Positions 47,701-55,532 of a stretch of 64,000 bases of DNA are shown piece after piece (within the stretch, counting starts at the first letter, position 1; the number at the start of each line of letters is the position of its first letter). The position numbers were made by a program, and so were the translations under genes. The notes under the pieces were generated by a model, which ran no database searches, had not been told where the DNA came from, and saw only the letters and a list, made by a program, of their open reading frames with translations. Source of the DNA: Campylobacter sp. MIT 97-5078 (lineage in GTDB: Bacteria > Campylobacterota > Campylobacteria > Campylobacterales > Campylobacteraceae); contig NZ_QHLK01000002.1 of NCBI RefSeq assembly GCF_006864455.1, positions 90,290-154,289 on the forward strand, written 5' to 3'.

Positions 47701-48987
47701 TTATTCTCCCTTATCTAAATTTAAAGTTGTTTTTAAATGCATTAATACCAATACACCTAAAATTGCTATTAGTGCCAATACTATAAGTCCAAACTCGACT
47801 CCAAAATGACTTTCTATATATGTTTTTAAAGTCGGTGCAACAAAACCACCCAAATTTCCTAAGGATCCTATGAGAGCAATAGCAGCCGCTGCCCCTTTGC
47901 CTTTTAAAACTTGAGTTGGTAAATTCCAAAATATAGGCTGAATCACGATAAAACCTATAGTAGCTAAGCTGATAAAAAATAAAAATAATGCCAAATTTGT
48001 AACAAAAGTCGAAGCTATCATACTCAAACTTGCCAGTAACAAAAATAAAATCGCATATAAATTCCAAGAGCGTTTTTTATCAGCCAATGAGGTAAATATT
48101 GGTAAGGCGATAAAAACAAAAATCCAAGGTATAGCATTTAAAAACCCTATTTTAAAACCCACATTTATTTCTAATATTTGAGCAATTTTACTTGGTAAAT
48201 AAAAAAGCACCCCATAAACACTTAATTGAATGCAAAAATAAACAAATACAAATTTCCATACTAAAATACTTTTAAATACATCTTTTATAGAATGATCTTG
48301 AGCCTTGACATTAGAATTTTCAATATGTTTTAATAAAATATCTTTTTCTTTTGCATCTAAGTATTTTGCATCTTTTGGATGAGAATCAAGATAAAACAAA
48401 CAAAAAATACCTACTAAAACAGTAATACCACCTTCTATTAAAAACATCCACTGCCAATTTTTAAAATATATATTTGGTGCATAATCAAGTATAAAACCGC
48501 TAATTAAAGAACCAAAAACAAAAGCTATAGGCACACCCATTTGATAAATTCCATAAGCTTTAGATCGATGTATAGCTGGAAAGAAATAACTAAGGTATAA
48601 AATAATCCCTGGACTAAAACCTGCTTCAGTTAAACCCAGTAAAAATCTTAATATATAAAAACTTGTTTCTCCTTGTATAAAAATCATTGCCATAGTTACA
48701 AGACCCCAAGTAATCATTATGCGGCTTAGCCAAATTTTTGCTCCTAATTTATGTAAAAGCAAATTTGAAGGCACTTCAAATAAAGCATAACCGATAAAAA
48801 ATATCCCAGCACCTAAAGCATATGCAGCCTCGCTAATGCTTGCATCTATTTCTATATAAGATTTAATAAAACTGATATTTGTTCTATCAAGCATAGAAAG
48901 ACAAAACATTAAAACAATTAAAGGCAGAATACGCCAAGATATTTTTTTACATACTAGCTCTAACTTTATTGAATTTACATATTTCAT
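47701..48987 (-). CDS. MFS transporter of the anion:cation symporter (sugar-acid) family
   Basis: The 428-residue product has about 12 helices. Family motifs are LMFCLSMLDRTNISF (helix 1), FEVPSNLLLHKLGAKIWLSR, RFLLGLTEAGFSPGIILYLS (helix 4-5) and FPAIHRSKAYGIY. These mark the ACS family, which moves hexuronates, galactonate, tartrate and similar anions. In this operon it may import L-fuconate or a related sugar acid. I use the ATG at 48987, which has AAGGAG ahead; a longer frame to 49023 overlaps uxaA. It is the counterpart of the MFS gene in the C. jejuni locus. Confidence 0.9.
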   Translation of the reverse strand: MKYVNSIKLELVCKKISWRILPLIVLMFCLSMLDRTNISFIKSYIEIDASISEAAYALGAGIFFIGYALFEVPSNLLLHKLGAKIWLSRIMITWGLVTMAMIFIQGETSFYILRFLLGLTEAGFSPGIILYLSYFFPAIHRSKAYGIYQMGVPIAFVFGSLISGFILDYAPNIYFKNWQWMFLIEGGITVLVGIFCLFYLDSHPKDAKYLDAKEKDILLKHIENSNVKAQDHSIKDVFKSILVWKFVFVYFCIQLSVYGVLFYLPSKIAQILEINVGFKIGFLNAIPWIFVFIALPIFTSLADKKRSWNLYAILFLLLASLSMIASTFVTNLALFLFFISLATIGFIVIQPIFWNLPTQVLKGKGAAAAIALIGSLGNLGGFVAPTLKTYIESHFGVEFGLIVLALIAILGVLVLMHLKTTLNLDKGE

Positions 48988-48998
48988 CGCTTTACTCC

Positions 48999-50165
48999 TT
49001 AACAAGTTATAGCAAGTCTCCAAACTGAAAAGTCGTTTTGTTCGTTTATTTCTGCTTTTACTAATTCTCCATTTGAAATTCGCACAATTAATTCTATAAG
49101 CTCATCACGCACTTCTTCTTTTGTTTTTACACCATCTATGATACTTCCTGCATTAATATCAATAATATCATTCATATTTTTATAACAAAAAGTATTGGAA
49201 CTCATTTTAATAGTAGGTACAATAGCTGAACCTGTTGGCGTGCCCCTACCTGTGGTAAAAACACAGATATTTGCCCCACCAGCTACCATGCCAGAAAGCT
49301 GTTCTATGTCATTGCCCGGCGTATCCATAAAAGTAAGCCCCTTAGAAAACACAGGCATAGCATAATCAATCACCTCCATTAAAGTTCTTGTGCCAGCCTT
49401 ATACACACAGCCTAAGGATTTTTCCTCTATGGAACTTAAGCCTCCTGCTATATTGCCCGGACTTGGATTTGCCCCTCTTATATCTGCGTTAAAAGACTTG
49501 ACCTTTTCTTCATAGCCTAAAATCTTTTCATACACCTTTTGAGCGACTTTTTCATCTTTTGCCCTCTTAGCTAAAAGGGCTTCACAGCCTATAAGTTCAG
49601 TTGTTTCAGCTAAAATCACGCTTCCGCCCTCATCGATGACAAAATCACTTAAAGCACCCAAAGCCACATTTGCACTCAAACCACTATAACTATCACTGCC
49701 TCCACATTCTGTGCCAAGTATAAGGTCTGAAAAATCCCCCTCACTCTTTGGCATTTTTGAGGCTTCATCAAGCATGGCTGAAACGATTTTTACGCCCTTT
49801 TCAATGCTTTTTTGCATACCACCACTTTCTTGTATATTAAAATACTCCACTTGTTTATAAGGGCATTCTTCTTTGATCTTGTTTGCAACAGCCTTTGCTT
49901 GCACTACTTCACAGCCTAAGCCTACAATTAAAACGGCAAAGACATTGGCGTTTGTGCCATGTCCTATAAGCACTCTTGCAGTTTGCAAAGCATCAAATTC
50001 AAGTTGAGAACAGCCATGCTGGTGATTAATATACACAGCTGAAGGACATTTTTTAGCGATAAGTTCGCAAACCTTGTTCGCACAATGCACACTCGGTATG
50101 ATAATAACTTTGTTTCTTAAGCCAAAACGACGATCAGCTCTTCTATAACCTTGTATTTTTGTCAT
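48999..50165 (-). CDS. uxaA: UxaA-type sugar-acid dehydratase, large catalytic subunit
   Basis: The 388-residue product corresponds to the C-terminal catalytic part of altronate dehydratase (UxaA/GarD family). It contains YRRADRRFGLRNKVIIIPSV, NHQHGCSQLEF, LGTECGGSDSYSGLSANVALG, and GNIAGGLSSIEEKSLG, with the Cys/His/Glu that bind Fe2+ or Mn2+. In the fucose route it should dehydrate L-fuconate to 2-keto-3-deoxy-L-fuconate. The N-terminal SAF domain is a separate gene 11 bases upstream, so the enzyme is a natural two-subunit form. Both frames are intact with AAGGA sites. Confidence 0.9.
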   Translation of the reverse strand: MTKIQGYRRADRRFGLRNKVIIIPSVHCANKVCELIAKKCPSAVYINHQHGCSQLEFDALQTARVLIGHGTNANVFAVLIVGLGCEVVQAKAVANKIKEECPYKQVEYFNIQESGGMQKSIEKGVKIVSAMLDEASKMPKSEGDFSDLILGTECGGSDSYSGLSANVALGALSDFVIDEGGSVILAETTELIGCEALLAKRAKDEKVAQKVYEKILGYEEKVKSFNADIRGANPSPGNIAGGLSSIEEKSLGCVYKAGTRTLMEVIDYAMPVFSKGLTFMDTPGNDIEQLSGMVAGGANICVFTTGRGTPTGSAIVPTIKMSSNTFCYKNMNDIIDINAGSIIDGVKTKEEVRDELIELIVRISNGELVKAEINEQNDFSVWRLAITC

Positions 50166-50176
50166 TATTTTTCCTT

Positions 50177-50431
50177 TTAAACTCTTGCTCTAGTGCCTAT
50201 AGTATTGTGAATATGCACCCATGTTCCAGCCTTAATATCACAACTTGCCCTAGCGATAACCTCGGCGTATTTAACAACAACCTCGCCTTTGTTAATATCC
50301 TTAAGTGCAAATTTATGTCCGCTTTGAATATCATCTTGCAAAAGCACTCCTGCTAGGTTTTGTCCTTTTTTAAAATCATGCAAAGCTGTAGCGACATTAT
50401 CTTTTTCATTTACTACTATATAGTCTTTCAT
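50177..50431 (-). CDS. UxaA-type dehydratase, small SAF-domain subunit
   Basis: The 84-residue product is a stand-alone SAF domain: YIVVNEKDNVATALHDFKKG, DDIQSGHKFALKDINKGEVV, and WVHIHNTIGTRAR at the end. In one-piece UxaA enzymes this domain is the N-terminus that closes over the active site. Here it is a separate subunit encoded just before the catalytic one. The SAF signature residues GHK and H.HN are kept. It lies nine bases after kdgT with its own AGGAG. Confidence 0.9.
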   Translation of the reverse strand: MKDYIVVNEKDNVATALHDFKKGQNLAGVLLQDDIQSGHKFALKDINKGEVVVKYAEVIARASCDIKAGTWVHIHNTIGTRARV

Positions 50432-50440
50432 AATTCTCCT

Positions 50441-51397
50441 TTAATTTATATGTGTTCTAGCCCACTTAGCGTAATATGAGGTTAAAATTGGCACAAAAAA
50501 AGCTGTAATAACTACACAAGTACTAACCAAAATGGTAGCATAAGTTGCTTGTTCCTTAAGTTCTGGATAAAGCTGTGCGATTAACATTGGAGTTGCAGCT
50601 GCTGCTCCTGCTGTACTTGATGCAGCAATTCCAGCTATTCCATTTCCTTTAGCTAAAAATATATCAGCCAAAACTAAAAAAAGTCCAGTATAAATAATAA
50701 CAGAAAACGCTAATATAAGCCCTGCTATCCCAGCTTCAAGTATAGAATTTAAACTTATAGTACTGCCCAAAGAAAAGCCTAAAAAAATAATCATAGGCTC
50801 ATTAAGTTTTGTTAAAAATGCTCTAAATTCTTCATCTAAATTACCTAAAATAAAACCTAATAAAAAAGGCAGTACTAAACCTACAAAATTTTGTATAGAA
50901 AAGGTAGCAAGTCCAGCAGTTCCTAAAATTACCATGGTAAATAAAGGACCGCTTTCTATCATCAAAAGCAAACTAGCTCCAGCCTCTTCTGTAGTACCGT
51001 ATTGTTTTGTTAAAGCTGTATATAACCCTGCATTAGTCATATCCATAGCTGCTACAACGGCTAAAGCACTAAAACCTAAAAATAACCCTTCACTCACCAT
51101 ACCTTGCGGAACTAATTTTTGCATAAACAAACAGGCTAAATAAGCTGCAAACATTTTTGTTGCTAATAACACGCCTGATTTTTTAAGCACTACAGGGGCA
51201 GCTTTTAGTTTTATACTAGCTCCAATACCCACAAACCATATTGCTATAATAACCGTAGAACCGGTTCCCAAAGCATTTGTAAAAGGACCAAAATAAGCTA
51301 ATATATCTGGCCAAAAAGTATGAATTATAACTCCTATAAGCATAGGAATTAGCATCATTCCCCCAGGTGTTTTCTCTAAAAAATATTTTATTTTCAT
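50441..51397 (-). CDS. kdgT: 2-keto-3-deoxygluconate permease (KdgT family)
   Basis: The 318-residue product opens MKIKYFLEKTPGGMMLIPML, the KdgT family signature. About ten membrane helices follow, with GTGSTVIIAIWFVGIGASI, GFSALAVVAAMDMTNAGLY, LGFSLGSTISLNSILEAG and IAGIAASSTAGAAAATPMLI. KdgT imports 2-keto-3-deoxygluconate with protons in plant-pathogenic bacteria. Here it stands between the DapA-family aldolase and the dehydratase genes with gaps of 14 and 9 bases. It should therefore bring in a 2-keto-3-deoxy sugar acid, possibly 2-keto-3-deoxy-L-fuconate or KDG, that feeds the aldolase directly. I do not recall this gene in the C. jejuni fucose locus. Confidence 0.93.
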   Translation of the reverse strand: MKIKYFLEKTPGGMMLIPMLIGVIIHTFWPDILAYFGPFTNALGTGSTVIIAIWFVGIGASIKLKAAPVVLKKSGVLLATKMFAAYLACLFMQKLVPQGMVSEGLFLGFSALAVVAAMDMTNAGLYTALTKQYGTTEEAGASLLLMIESGPLFTMVILGTAGLATFSIQNFVGLVLPFLLGFILGNLDEEFRAFLTKLNEPMIIFLGFSLGSTISLNSILEAGIAGLILAFSVIIYTGLFLVLADIFLAKGNGIAGIAASSTAGAAAATPMLIAQLYPELKEQATYATILVSTCVVITAFFVPILTSYYAKWARTHIN

Positions 51398-51411
51398 TTT
51401 TATTCCTAAGA

Positions 51412-52326
51412 TTAATTTTTCAAACTAACACCTGTATCTTTTTCTAATTGAATTAAAACTTTTTTTGCCTCATCTAGCTTTTCATCTAAAGATTTTTTCG
51501 TATTTTCAGATAAAGGATGTATGCTTGCATTTGCAAACTTAAAACCCCTTGCCTTTAAAAGCAAGGCAAAGCCCATAGGAAAAGAAAAGCTCATAGCAAA
51601 GCGTATGGATTTTAAAATACTTTTTTGCAAATATGTAGCTTCTTTAAAATTTCCTTGCCTTGAAAGCTTGTAAATTTCACTCATAAGCTCTGGAAAAACC
51701 GCCGCTATACTTGTCATAGATCCTTTAGCACCAGCAAATAAAGCTCCTGCATAAAATTCTTCCCTACCTACAAAAACGTCAAAATCTTGCGGGACTACAT
51801 CAAGAATATGATACAAAAGTAAAGCATCACCGCTACTATCCTTAATACCTGCTACATTATCAAGTTTAGAAACCCTTTCTATAAATTTTAAACTTAAAGA
51901 AGGCACAAAAAGCGGAATATTATAGATATATACAGGAAGTTTTACTTTAGATGTCACATCTTTAACATATTCAAAAAGTGTATCTTCATCGAATTTGTAA
52001 TAATAAGGCATAGCAAGTAAAAGTGCATCCAAACCTAGTTCATAAGCTTTTTGAGCTAATACGAAGGTATTTTTATATACAGTTGAAGTAATGCCTGTTA
52101 TGATAGGCACTTGCTTTTTAGCTGCTTCTTTGCTAAGTTGCATTAATTTTACTTGATCTTCTACACTTAAAGCTTGCGAATCCCCTGAACTCCCATTGCA
52201 AAAAAGTCCGTCTAAACCCTTAGAAATACCAAATTCGCAGTATTTAATAAATTCTTTTTCATTGATATTTCCATCCTCATGATAAGGGGTAAGCAAAGCC
52301 GGTAAAGTTCCTTTTAAAATTCCCAT
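51412..52326 (-). CDS. DapA-family aldolase, probable 2-keto-3-deoxy-L-fuconate aldolase
   Basis: The 304-residue TIM barrel is of the DHDPS/N-acetylneuraminate lyase family: GTLPALLTPYHEDGNINEKE, LFCNGSSGDSQALSVEDQ, the Tyr in VYIYNIPLFV and the Schiff-base Lys in NVAGIKDSSGDALLL (about 162). The GSSGD element differs from the GTTGE of true dihydrodipicolinate synthases, which points to a sugar-acid aldolase. The expected reaction is 2-keto-3-deoxy-L-fuconate to pyruvate and L-lactaldehyde. It is the first gene of the ten-gene operon, downstream of a palindrome in the divergent promoter region. Confidence 0.88.
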   Translation of the reverse strand: MGILKGTLPALLTPYHEDGNINEKEFIKYCEFGISKGLDGLFCNGSSGDSQALSVEDQVKLMQLSKEAAKKQVPIITGITSTVYKNTFVLAQKAYELGLDALLLAMPYYYKFDEDTLFEYVKDVTSKVKLPVYIYNIPLFVPSLSLKFIERVSKLDNVAGIKDSSGDALLLYHILDVVPQDFDVFVGREEFYAGALFAGAKGSMTSIAAVFPELMSEIYKLSRQGNFKEATYLQKSILKSIRFAMSFSFPMGFALLLKARGFKFANASIHPLSENTKKSLDEKLDEAKKVLIQLEKDTGVSLKN

Positions 52327-52336
52327 TTTTTCTCCT

Positions 52337-52354
52337 TTTTTGTATATACAAAAA
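52337..52354. promoter_or_regulatory. 18-bp perfect palindrome, candidate operator for the IclR regulator
   Basis: TTTTTGTATATACAAAAA is a perfect inverted repeat in the 226-base divergent region, just upstream of the aldolase ribosome site. A related imperfect copy, TTTTTATATACGAAAC, follows at about 52357-52372. Paired TA-rich inverted repeats are typical IclR targets. I saw no other copy at the neighbouring genes. Confidence 0.55.
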
Positions 52355-52552
52355 TATTTTTATATACGAAACAATATAGCATAAAAAATCTAATCTTCAA
52401 AATACTAATAAAGCTAAAAATACCTATAAATTCACAAGCAAACACTTTAAAATAAGCTTTTAAAACAAAATAAATGTAAAAAGCATATTTTTAAAATCTT
52501 GTTACAAAAGGTAAAAAATATGCTAAAATTTCAAAGCAAAAAAGGAGAAAAT

Positions 52553-53320
52553 ATGTTGCACCAGCCTACTCTTAGGGTGATTAAGGTATTAAATTTGCTT
52601 GCAAACTCACCAGAAAAACTAAGCCTTAGTTTCATCTCTAAACAGCTTAATATCCCGCCAAGCACTCTTTTTCCTATACTTCAAACCCTACAAAATGAAC
52701 ATTTTATACTTTGTGATAATGTAAATAAAAGCTATGATTTAGACTATAAAGTCTTAGAACTTGCTCAAAAGATAAAAAATGAAAATACAGCCTTAGAGCT
52801 TATTAAAAAATATATGAAAAACATTAGAGACTTAACTCAGCAAACCTGCCAACTTGGCATTTTAAAGGGTGGTGAGGTATTGTATCTTGAAAAATTTGAT
52901 GCCTCAAGTGATGTGCAAATTAAATCCTTTGTAGGTGCTTCTTATCCAGCTTATGCAACAGCACTAGGCAAAGCCTTACTTGAAAAAAAGAGTAAAAAAG
53001 AACTCACTCAAATTTACACCCAACCCTTTATTTTAATGACGCAAAATACAACAAAAAACATAGATGAGCTTTATACAAAAATCACTCACATCAAAAAAGA
53101 TAAAATCGCTATAGAAAGCGGTGAGCTTAATCCCCAAATCGAATGCATGGCTATAGGCATAGAATATAAAAAAGAAATTCTTGCCGCTATTAGCATAGCC
53201 TATCCTCTTTTTTACTCAAACAAAGAATTTAAAGAAAAAAACAAAGCCATTTTGCTTCAAGCAAAAGTTCATATACAAAAAGCCCTTAAGCTTTATTTTC
53301 CAGAACTTAAAAGCATTTAA
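52553..53320 (+). CDS. IclR-family transcriptional regulator of the fucose operon
   Basis: The 255-residue product has an N-terminal winged helix-turn-helix (about 5-60: TLRVIKVLNLLANSPEKLS, ISKQLNIPPSTLFPILQTL). An effector-binding domain follows (about 80-250) with EVLYLEKFDASSDVQIKSFV, SYPAYATALGKALLEK and IAIESGELNPQIECMAIGI, the IclR signature. It is divergent from the operon, so it most likely controls the ten genes in response to L-fucose or a pathway intermediate. AAGGAG stands before the ATG at 52553; the longer frame from 52499 lies upstream of this site. Its end overlaps hypF tail to tail by 14 bases. Confidence 0.92.
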   Translation: MLHQPTLRVIKVLNLLANSPEKLSLSFISKQLNIPPSTLFPILQTLQNEHFILCDNVNKSYDLDYKVLELAQKIKNENTALELIKKYMKNIRDLTQQTCQLGILKGGEVLYLEKFDASSDVQIKSFVGASYPAYATALGKALLEKKSKKELTQIYTQPFILMTQNTTKNIDELYTKITHIKKDKIAIESGELNPQIECMAIGIEYKKEILAAISIAYPLFYSNKEFKEKNKAILLQAKVHIQKALKLYFPELKSI

Positions 53321-55532
53321 AAGCAGGGTCATTTTTTAGATAATGCACCATTTGTCCAAGTGCTATAGAGCTGTCATTTACTGGGAATTTTAAGCCTGTT
53401 TTAAAATTTAAACCTCTATTTTTAAGCAAGTTTAACAAAGTTGTATTTTGAAAAACGCCCCCACAAAGCAAAACTGGCAAATTTTCATCTAAGTGTAGCT
53501 TTTTTTTATAAAGCTTTGAAAGCTTGATAATGCAAGTTGCAAGTGCATTTAAAAAACCGGTGCAAGCGTGTTTTTGATCATCTTTTAAGGCTTGTAAAAA
53601 AGCATTTTTAACACAAATTTGATTATTTTTAAACTCAAAATTATAGCTATAATTCAAGCTAAAATCATAATATTTTTCCATTAAAAGCCCTATTTGAGCT
53701 TCATAATCAAGTTTTTCTTTACTAAAAATCACGCTCCCAAAAGCATCAATAATCCTGCCTAAAGAACTTGTATAAAGTTTGCTTTGAGTGTAAATTTTTT
53801 TAAGATTTGCCTGTTTTTTGGCGTCCATAGTAGCTAAAAAATGGTAAGCTTCTTGTTCTAAACCATACTTGAAAATAAGGCTTAAAGCTAAATTTTGAAT
53901 ATGTGTAATATCTGCATTAATGAGTTTAAACTCATTAAAATGAGCTAGTCTTTCATACTCTTTTAAGCTGGCTTGAAACACTTCGCCTCCCCAAATATGA
54001 GCATCATCGCCATACCCAGTGCCATCAAAGGCAAAAACAAGCAATTTTTGCGTATAAAAACCATGCTCAAAAAGCACAGCACAAGCATGAGCGTAATGGT
54101 GCTGGACTTTAAAGGCTTCTTTATAGTCTTGATTGAGGCTAAAATGTGGGTGTTTATCGCTGATAATATGTGTAAAATTTAAATCATAACTTTTGCGAAA
54201 AAAACCCAAAAGCGTTTCAAAACGTTCTTTAGTGTCTAAACTTTTTAAATCCCCTATATAAGGAGAAATCAAAAGCTTTTTATCAAAAGCGATCACGAAT
54301 TGGTTTTTAAGCTCAGCACCTAAAGCAAGGGCAGTTTCATTTTTAAAATTCTCATCAAGCTCTATATAACAGGGATTTATCCCTCTTGAAGTGCGTAAAA
54401 ACATAAACTCATCATCAAACACGCAGGCTATGCTATCATCACTTGCGTTAATGATCTCTCTTTCATAATCAAGATAATAATCAAATACTCCATTAAGCTT
54501 CTCTAATAAGGCTTTTTCGCTGTAAATAATGCTTTCAGAGCTTATATTTGCACTTGTGGCGACTATTGGGTTTGAAAAATACTCAAAAAGCAAGAGATGA
54601 AACGGCGTATAAGCAAGCATAATGCCTATTTTGTCAGTATCAAAAGCAATTTGTGCTGGCATTTTTTTAGCCTTTAAAAGCACGATGGGTTTTAAAATAG
54701 AGTTTAAAAGCTCTTCTTCTTTTGGTGTGATAAAGGCTAATTTTAAAGCCATTTGCATATCTTTACACATTAAGGCTAGAGGCTTAAAAGGGCGGTGTTT
54801 TCGCTCTCTTAAAAGTTTTACTGCTTTTTCATTTAAGGCATCACACACTAAATGAAAACCACCCATACCCTTAATAGCAAGCACTTTTCCTTGCTTTAAA
54901 AACTTTGCACTTTGTTTAAAAGCTTTTTCATTGCTTGCAAGAACCCTGCCCGCATTATCTTTTAAATGCACTTCAATAGCACATTGAGGACAGCTTATAG
55001 GCTGGGCGTGAAAGCGACGATTTGCTGGATTTTTAAATTCACTTTGACAAAACTCACACATCTTAAACTTAGCCATGCTGGTATTTTGCCTATCATAAGG
55101 AAGCTTTTTGATGATAGAAAAACGTACCCCGCAATGCGTGCAGGTGATAAAGGGGTAATGATAACGAGGATTTTTTGGATCATAAAATTCTTTTTTGCAT
55201 GCCTCACAAAGTGCAAAATCACTTAACATAGCACCTGTTTTAAGGTTTTGCTTGGATTTTGTGATAGCAAAATCAATATAAGCTTGTTCTGCTTTTTGTG
55301 TGCTAATGTGAATGTGATCGATACGAGCAAGGGCTGGTAAATTCGTTTTTAAAAACTTTAAAAAAAGTTCAAGCTTATCTTCATCACAACTTAAAAAGAT
55401 CACCACACCCTTTGTATCATTAAAAACCTCGCCTTTAAGTTTTAAATTCTGAGCTAAATTAAACACCAAAGGGCGAAAGCCTACCCCTTGCACAAGCCCT
55501 GAAATTTCAAGCTTATATATAAAGGGGCGCAT
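53307..55532 (-). CDS. hypF: Hydrogenase maturation carbamoyltransferase HypF
   Basis: HypF makes the cyano ligands of NiFe-hydrogenase by carbamoylating HypE from carbamoyl phosphate. The 741 residues run acylphosphatase (GLVQGVGFRPLVFNLA, about 12-27), two zinc-finger pairs (CEACKKEF and CTHCG; CEFCQ and CPQCA), a YrdC/Sua5-like domain (AIKGMGGFHLVCDA, ATSANISSES) and a Kae1-like domain (HHYAHACAVLFEH, FAFDGTGYGDDAHIWGGEVF, LPVLLCGGVFQNTTLL). It starts inside the end of the upstream 510-residue gene (20-base overlap). The other hyp genes are not in this window. Confidence 0.95.
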   Translation of the reverse strand: MRPFIYKLEISGLVQGVGFRPLVFNLAQNLKLKGEVFNDTKGVVIFLSCDEDKLELFLKFLKTNLPALARIDHIHISTQKAEQAYIDFAITKSKQNLKTGAMLSDFALCEACKKEFYDPKNPRYHYPFITCTHCGVRFSIIKKLPYDRQNTSMAKFKMCEFCQSEFKNPANRRFHAQPISCPQCAIEVHLKDNAGRVLASNEKAFKQSAKFLKQGKVLAIKGMGGFHLVCDALNEKAVKLLRERKHRPFKPLALMCKDMQMALKLAFITPKEEELLNSILKPIVLLKAKKMPAQIAFDTDKIGIMLAYTPFHLLLFEYFSNPIVATSANISSESIIYSEKALLEKLNGVFDYYLDYEREIINASDDSIACVFDDEFMFLRTSRGINPCYIELDENFKNETALALGAELKNQFVIAFDKKLLISPYIGDLKSLDTKERFETLLGFFRKSYDLNFTHIISDKHPHFSLNQDYKEAFKVQHHYAHACAVLFEHGFYTQKLLVFAFDGTGYGDDAHIWGGEVFQASLKEYERLAHFNEFKLINADITHIQNLALSLIFKYGLEQEAYHFLATMDAKKQANLKKIYTQSKLYTSSLGRIIDAFGSVIFSKEKLDYEAQIGLLMEKYYDFSLNYSYNFEFKNNQICVKNAFLQALKDDQKHACTGFLNALATCIIKLSKLYKKKLHLDENLPVLLCGGVFQNTTLLNLLKNRGLNFKTGLKFPVNDSSIALGQMVHYLKNDPAFKCF

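Noticed and set aside
48999..50431. uxaA as a pseudogene split by a frameshift
   Set aside because: Each part is a complete domain with its own ATG and ribosome site, and they are separated by a stop and a short spacer.
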